NCBI GenBank assembly: GCA_900079685.1 | Contig: LT599018.1 | Coordinates: forward strand, 1,074,969 to 1,138,968 | Direction: 5' to 3' | DNA: 64,000 nt | Source of the DNA: an uncultured delta proteobacterium | GTDB taxonomy: Bacteria > Desulfobacterota > Desulfovibrionia > Desulfovibrionales > Desulfovibrionaceae | Shown: piece by piece, positions 60,318 through 64,000 of the stretch | How the letters are laid out: the number at the start of each line of letters is the position of its first letter | Numbering within the stretch: the first letter of the stretch is position 1 | The notes under the pieces: model-generated | The model's database searches: none | Told to the model about the DNA's origin: nothing | Seen by the model: the letters and a program-made list of their open reading frames with translations, nothing else | Position numbers and translations under genes: made by a program

Positions 60318-62072
60318 ATGAAGGAACAAACGCCCTTGAGGCCGTATTTCGTGGGTATGCCGCAAATCGGGGAACCTTTGAGCGAAGCCATGCTGGCCTA
60401 CTACAAAGACAACGCGGCTGCGATTGGCCGGGAAGAACAGGCGCTGGCGAGAGCGGCGGAGGCCGTGAAGCAGGCGGGGCTGCCCGCGGAACAGATCCAC
60501 AAAAAAGGCCAGATGACCGCGTATGAGCGCATCGACTACCTGGTGGACCCCGGCACCTGGTGCCCCCTGCATACCCTGTACAACCCGGCGGACAACGAGG
60601 AAGGCTGCACCGGCGTCATTGACGGGCTGGGCAAAATCCGCGGCAAATGGGCCGTCATCATCGCCTTTGACAACAAGATCATGGCCGGGGCCTGGATCGC
60701 CGGGCAGGCCGAAAACATCCTCATGGTCACGGATCTGGCGAAAAGGCTCAACATCCCGCTGGTCTGGATACTCAACTGCAGCGGCGTGAAACTGGCCGAG
60801 CAGGAAAAGGTCTACGCGGGCCGCAGAGGCAACGGCGCGACCTTTTTCCGCCATGCGGAGCTGAACAAACTGGGCATCCCGGTCCTGAACGCGATTTACG
60901 GCACCAACCCCGCGGGCGGCGGGTACCACGGCATCAGCCCGACCATTCTGCTCGCGCATAAAGACGCCAACATCGCCGTGGGCGGCGCCGGGATCGTCGG
61001 CGGCATGAGCCCCAAAGGCCATTTCGACCTCGAAGGGTTGCAGCAGATCATCGACGCCACCAAGGACTTTCGCGGCAAAGCCCCGGGCCGCGCGGAAATC
61101 CATTACGACGCGACGGCCTATTTCCGGGAACTGCACGACACCGAGGAAGGCGTCCTGGACGGCATCAAGCGGTACATGGACGGCATACCGGCCTATGACC
61201 CCAAGTTTTTCCGCGTGGATGCCCCGGCCGCGCCGCAGTATCCGGTGACGGACCTCAATTCCATCGTGCCCATTGACCAGATGCTCCAGTACGACGTGTA
61301 CCAGGCTCTGGCTCGCACCTTGGACAACAGCGAGTTCATGGAATACCGCCCCGAGTACGGGCCGGAGACCTTTACGGGCATCGGCAAGATCGACGGTTTC
61401 CCGGTCGGGCTGATCGGCAACAAGCAGGGCTTTTTGTACGATTACCCGGAATACGCAGGGCCCGACTCCATCGGCGTCGGCGGCAAGCATTACCGCCAGG
61501 GCCTGATCAAACAGAGCGAATTCGTGACCCTGTGCGGCCGGGATAACCTGCCCATCATCTGGATTCAGGACACCACGGGCATCGACGTGGGGGACCTCGC
61601 GGAAAAGGCGGAACTCCTGGGCCTCGGGCAAAGCCTCGTGTACTCCATCGAAAAGTCGGGCCTGCCCATGCTCTGCCTTGTGCTCAGAAAGGGCACGGCG
61701 GCCGCGCACTATGTGATGGGCGGCCCGCAGGCCAACAACAATACGGCCTTCACGCTCGGCACACCCCTCACGGAAATCTACGTCATGCACGGCGAAACCG
61801 CCGCCGTGGCGTCCTATGCGAGACGGCTCGTCAAGGAACAGGAAGCGGGCAAGGATCTCACCCCCGTGATGGACAAAATGAACGAGCTGGTGCGCGATTA
61901 CGCCGCGAAGTCCAAACCGGCCTACTCCGCCAAACACGGCTTTGTGGATGAAATAGTGCCCCTCGCGAGCCTGAGGCAATACTTCGCCGCCTTTGTCGGC
62001 GCGGCGTACCAGAACCCCCAATCCATAACCCCGGTCCACCAGATGATTCTCCCTCGGACCATACGGGGGTAG
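60318..62072 (+). CDS. gcdA: Glutaconyl-CoA decarboxylase alpha subunit-type carboxyltransferase
   Basis: A 584-residue carboxyltransferase, about the size of Acidaminococcus GcdA (near 587). Matching segments from memory of that family include YFVGMPQIGEPL, WILNCSGVKLAEQEKVY, YGTNPAGGGYH, GIVGGMSPKGHFDLE, WIQDTTGIDVGDLAEKAEL and HQMILPRTIR. It transfers the carboxyl group of glutaconyl-CoA to biotin, forming crotonyl-CoA. The sodium-pump beta and biotin-carrier subunits are not in the window. ATG 60318 follows AGAGGTG; upstream codons are leader sequence. Confidence 0.87.
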   Translation: MKEQTPLRPYFVGMPQIGEPLSEAMLAYYKDNAAAIGREEQALARAAEAVKQAGLPAEQIHKKGQMTAYERIDYLVDPGTWCPLHTLYNPADNEEGCTGVIDGLGKIRGKWAVIIAFDNKIMAGAWIAGQAENILMVTDLAKRLNIPLVWILNCSGVKLAEQEKVYAGRRGNGATFFRHAELNKLGIPVLNAIYGTNPAGGGYHGISPTILLAHKDANIAVGGAGIVGGMSPKGHFDLEGLQQIIDATKDFRGKAPGRAEIHYDATAYFRELHDTEEGVLDGIKRYMDGIPAYDPKFFRVDAPAAPQYPVTDLNSIVPIDQMLQYDVYQALARTLDNSEFMEYRPEYGPETFTGIGKIDGFPVGLIGNKQGFLYDYPEYAGPDSIGVGGKHYRQGLIKQSEFVTLCGRDNLPIIWIQDTTGIDVGDLAEKAELLGLGQSLVYSIEKSGLPMLCLVLRKGTAAAHYVMGGPQANNNTAFTLGTPLTEIYVMHGETAAVASYARRLVKEQEAGKDLTPVMDKMNELVRDYAAKSKPAYSAKHGFVDEIVPLASLRQYFAAFVGAAYQNPQSITPVHQMILPRTIRG

Positions 62073-62177
62073 CGGCAGAAGAATCCGTCCGGCCAAAACC
62101 CGGACGGCATGCAACCCTTTGTCAGGAAGGCGGCAACCGCGCCTTCGAAGGCGGCAAAGCCGCCAAGGAGAAGTACC

Positions 62178-63122
62178 ATGGGTTTAATGACCAAAGATCA
62201 ATACATCGAGTCGTTGCGCAAACGGAAGCCCACCGTCTACATGTTTGGTGAAAAGATCGACAATTTTGTGGACAACCCCCGCATCCGCGCGGGCATCGAG
62301 GCCACCGGCGCAACATACGCCATGGCGGAAATGCCGGAATACCGGGACCTTATCGTCACCAAAAGCCCCCTCATCAATGAGGAAGTCAACCGCTTCACCC
62401 TGCCGCCCTCTTCCATTGACGATCTGGTGCACCGCGTCAAGGTCAACCGTGCCGTCGCCAACTTTGTGGGCACCTGCCACCAGCGGTGTACGGGACTTGA
62501 CTGCATGTCCACCCTCGCCATTGTGACCCACGCCGTGGACAAGAAGTACGGGACGAAATACAACGAAAACTTCATCAATTTCTTGAAATACATGCAGAAA
62601 AACGACTTCACGGCCAACGCCGGGGTGACGGACGTCAAGGGCGACCGTTCCAAAGGCGCGATCGACCAGGAAGATCCGGATATGTACCTGCGCGTCGTGG
62701 AAAAACGGGCCGACGGCATCGTGGTGCGCGGCGCCAAAGCGCACCAGACCGGCTCCCTTTCCTCGCACGAATGCATCGTGCTGCCCACCCGGGCCATGAA
62801 GGCCGATGAAAAAGACTACGCCGTCGCCTTTGCCGTTCCCATGGACGCCCCCGGGATGATCCACGTGGTGGGGCGTTCCTCCCTGGACAAACGCGAGCTT
62901 GACGGCTGCGACACAGGGAACGTGCGCTACAGCAAATACTGCCCCACCATCATCTTCGACGACGTTTTCGTGCCGTGGGACCGCGTGTTCCTGTGCGGCG
63001 AAACCGAGTTCGCGGTGGATCTGGTCATGCGGTTTTCCGCCTTCCACCGCCAGAGCCACGGCGGCTGCAAATCCGGCCGGATAGACTGCATGATCGGCAC
63101 GGCCCTCAATATGATGGACTAG
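62178..63122 (+). pseudogene. abfD: 4-hydroxybutyryl-CoA dehydratase, 5' part, interrupted by IS element
   Basis: The first 314 codons of an AbfD-type radical-flavin dehydratase (normally about 490 residues) converting 4-hydroxybutyryl-CoA to crotonyl-CoA. The [4Fe-4S] ligands are all here: CHQRC (CX3C) and the H and C of FHRQSHGGC (HX6C). The frame ends at a TAG made by the IS junction (T63120, A63121, G63122). The fragment lacks the C-terminal helical domain, so activity is unlikely. ATG 62178 follows AAGGAG. It lies 105 bp after gcdA and both genes yield crotonyl-CoA. Confidence 0.9.
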
Positions 63123-63944
63123 GGCCTGTTAACACTAATTGCAAAAATGTTTATATCGGGTTACAATTAACCCATGAAGATTTCCAAAGAACAATACGAG
63201 CGCATTGCGGATAGTTTTCCGCGACAGCGCGGCAACGTTACCCAGGACAACCTTAAAATTATCAATGCCATCTTGTATGTTGCCGAAAATGGCTGCAAGT
63301 GGCGAAGTCTGCCGAAAGAGTTTGGAAACTGGCATTCTATTTATACTCGCATGAGTCGATGGAGCAAAAATGGCGTACTTGACAGAATCTTTGAACGCCT
63401 CCAGCGGGAACGCTTGATCTCCATCAAAATAGAAGCCTTCTCTCTCGACAGCACTATTGTTAAAGTTCACCCCGACGGAACAGGGGCCTTAAAAAAACTG
63501 GTCCACAATCCATCGGAAAATCCAGGGGCGGATGGACAACCAAAATTCATATGGTTGCCGCGTCAGCCGAATGCGCGTTGATATTCAGTCTCTCCCCCGG
63601 CAATGCCGGGGATGCGCCTCAGGGCCGAAGGCTCTTGGAACGCCTTGGCCCTGCTCCGAAGCGATATAGCCTTCTCATGGACAGAGCCTATGAAGGCAAT
63701 GAAACACAGTGCTTAAGTCGCGCCTTGGGCTACGAACCGGTGGTTCCGCCAAATCCCAATCGGCTGAAGCCGTGGGAGTATGACAAAGAGCTATACAAAA
63801 AACGCAACGAAGTTGAGAGGTTGTTCAGGAGACTTAAAGGCTTCAGGCGCATAGCGACTCGCTATGACAAGCTGGATGTCATGTTCCTTGCCTTTATCGT
63901 TTTCGCTCTCATCGTTGAGGCCCTCAAATAGTGTTAACAGGCCC
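63122..63944 (+). mobile_element. IS5-family insertion sequence (IS427-like group)
   Basis: An 823-bp element with perfect 16-bp terminal inverted repeats (63122-63137 and 63929-63944, GGGCCTGTTAACACTA) and a TA dinucleotide at both borders (63120-63121 and 63945-63946), consistent with a 2-bp target duplication. It carries one transposase gene in two overlapping frames. Its lower GC compared with its surroundings marks it as recently acquired. It splits abfD. Confidence 0.93.
63174..63931 (+). CDS. IS5-family DDE transposase made by -1 frameshift
   Basis: Frame 1 (63174-63581) encodes the N-terminal part with the first catalytic Asp in LDSTIVKVHPDG. At A-AAA-AAA (63491-63497) a -1 shift joins it to the second frame, which reads TGPQSIGKSRGGWTTKIHMV, the conserved IS5 segment, then MDRAYEG (second Asp) and RNEVERLFRRLKG (Glu of the Y-R-E-K signature). 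The second frame ends at 63931. The fused product of about 252 residues is full length, so the element looks capable of moving. Confidence 0.9.
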
Positions 63945-63947
63945 TAA

Positions 63948-64000
63948 AGCGGCTCGGACAAGGTCAGCCACCTGCGCCAGAAGGTCATCGACATGATCCA
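63948..64000 (+). pseudogene. abfD: 4-hydroxybutyryl-CoA dehydratase, 3' part after IS element (runs off window)
   Basis: Reading from AGC 63948 gives SGSDKVSHLRQKVIDMI, which continues the abfD product after MMDY in alignment with known AbfD. The frame is open to the window edge. It proves that the IS, not a natural stop, ended the gene. Confidence 0.85.

Overview
The window is GC-rich and reads as a chromosomal segment of an anaerobic proteobacterium. I infer a Desulfovibrionaceae-like deltaproteobacterium, probably gut or sediment associated. The inference rests on a trimeric [FeFe]-hydrogenase with its maturases, a glutaconyl-CoA decarboxylase alpha subunit, a 4-hydroxybutyryl-CoA dehydratase, a split transhydrogenase, and many carboxylate transporters of the TTT, TAXI-TRAP, DASS and TDT families. 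No rRNA, tRNA or CRISPR array was seen. Coding density is high and genes lie in compact operons on both strands.

Layout. 1-5058 (+): a branched-chain-amino-acid-type ABC transporter (binding protein cut by the window edge) ending in an enoyl-CoA hydratase. 5150-7643 (-): molybdenum-cofactor genes moaC, moaA, a MOSC protein and a Mog/MoaB protein. 7868-13202 (-): a probable exopolysaccharide cluster made of UDP-GlcNAc 2-epimerase, a membrane-anchored beta-helix protein, a YaiO-like barrel with a collagen-like Gly-Pro-Pro tract, a membrane protein and a BcsA-like GT2 synthase. 13640-17907 (+): a split proton-translocating transhydrogenase whose beta subunit carries three tandem NADP(H)-binding domains. 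17995-25720: a LysR regulator, a tripartite tricarboxylate transporter, an amidohydrolase, a DUF1932-type dehydrogenase and an RpiR regulator. 25974-26801: a flavodoxin-ferredoxin fusion. 26956-31517 (+): a hexosamine-type module (beta-helix protein, GlmM, divergent NagB, winged-helix nucleotidyltransferase). 31555-34517 (-): an osmoprotectant ABC transporter. 34865-43381: an ABC-F protein, a TDT channel with a LysR regulator, a DASS transporter, a 2-oxoacid dehydrogenase E1 pair and a lipoprotein. 43529-48288 (+): ytcA-mdtNOP-type efflux. 48625-56384 (+): six-gene hydrogenase operon hydCBA-hydG-hydE-hydF. 56539-59657 (-): TAXI-TRAP transporter, divergent from gcdA and abfD at 60318-64000. abfD is interrupted by an IS5-family element with perfect terminal repeats and a -1 frameshifted transposase.

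How the genes fit together. Carboxylate importers and CoA-ester enzymes (enoyl-CoA hydratase, glutaconyl-CoA decarboxylase, 4-hydroxybutyryl-CoA dehydratase) converge on crotonyl-CoA. The bifurcating-type hydrogenase and the transhydrogenase would balance NAD(H), NADP(H), ferredoxin and H2. The TAXI operon and the gcdA operon face each other across 660 bp. They carry matching sigma70-type promoters with the same GTCGAC operator core at the same place, so a single GntR/FadR-type repressor probably controls both.

The strongest candidates for something undescribed are the triple-domain transhydrogenase beta subunit, the collagen-tagged exopolysaccharide cluster, and the hexosamine module with an altered NagB active site.
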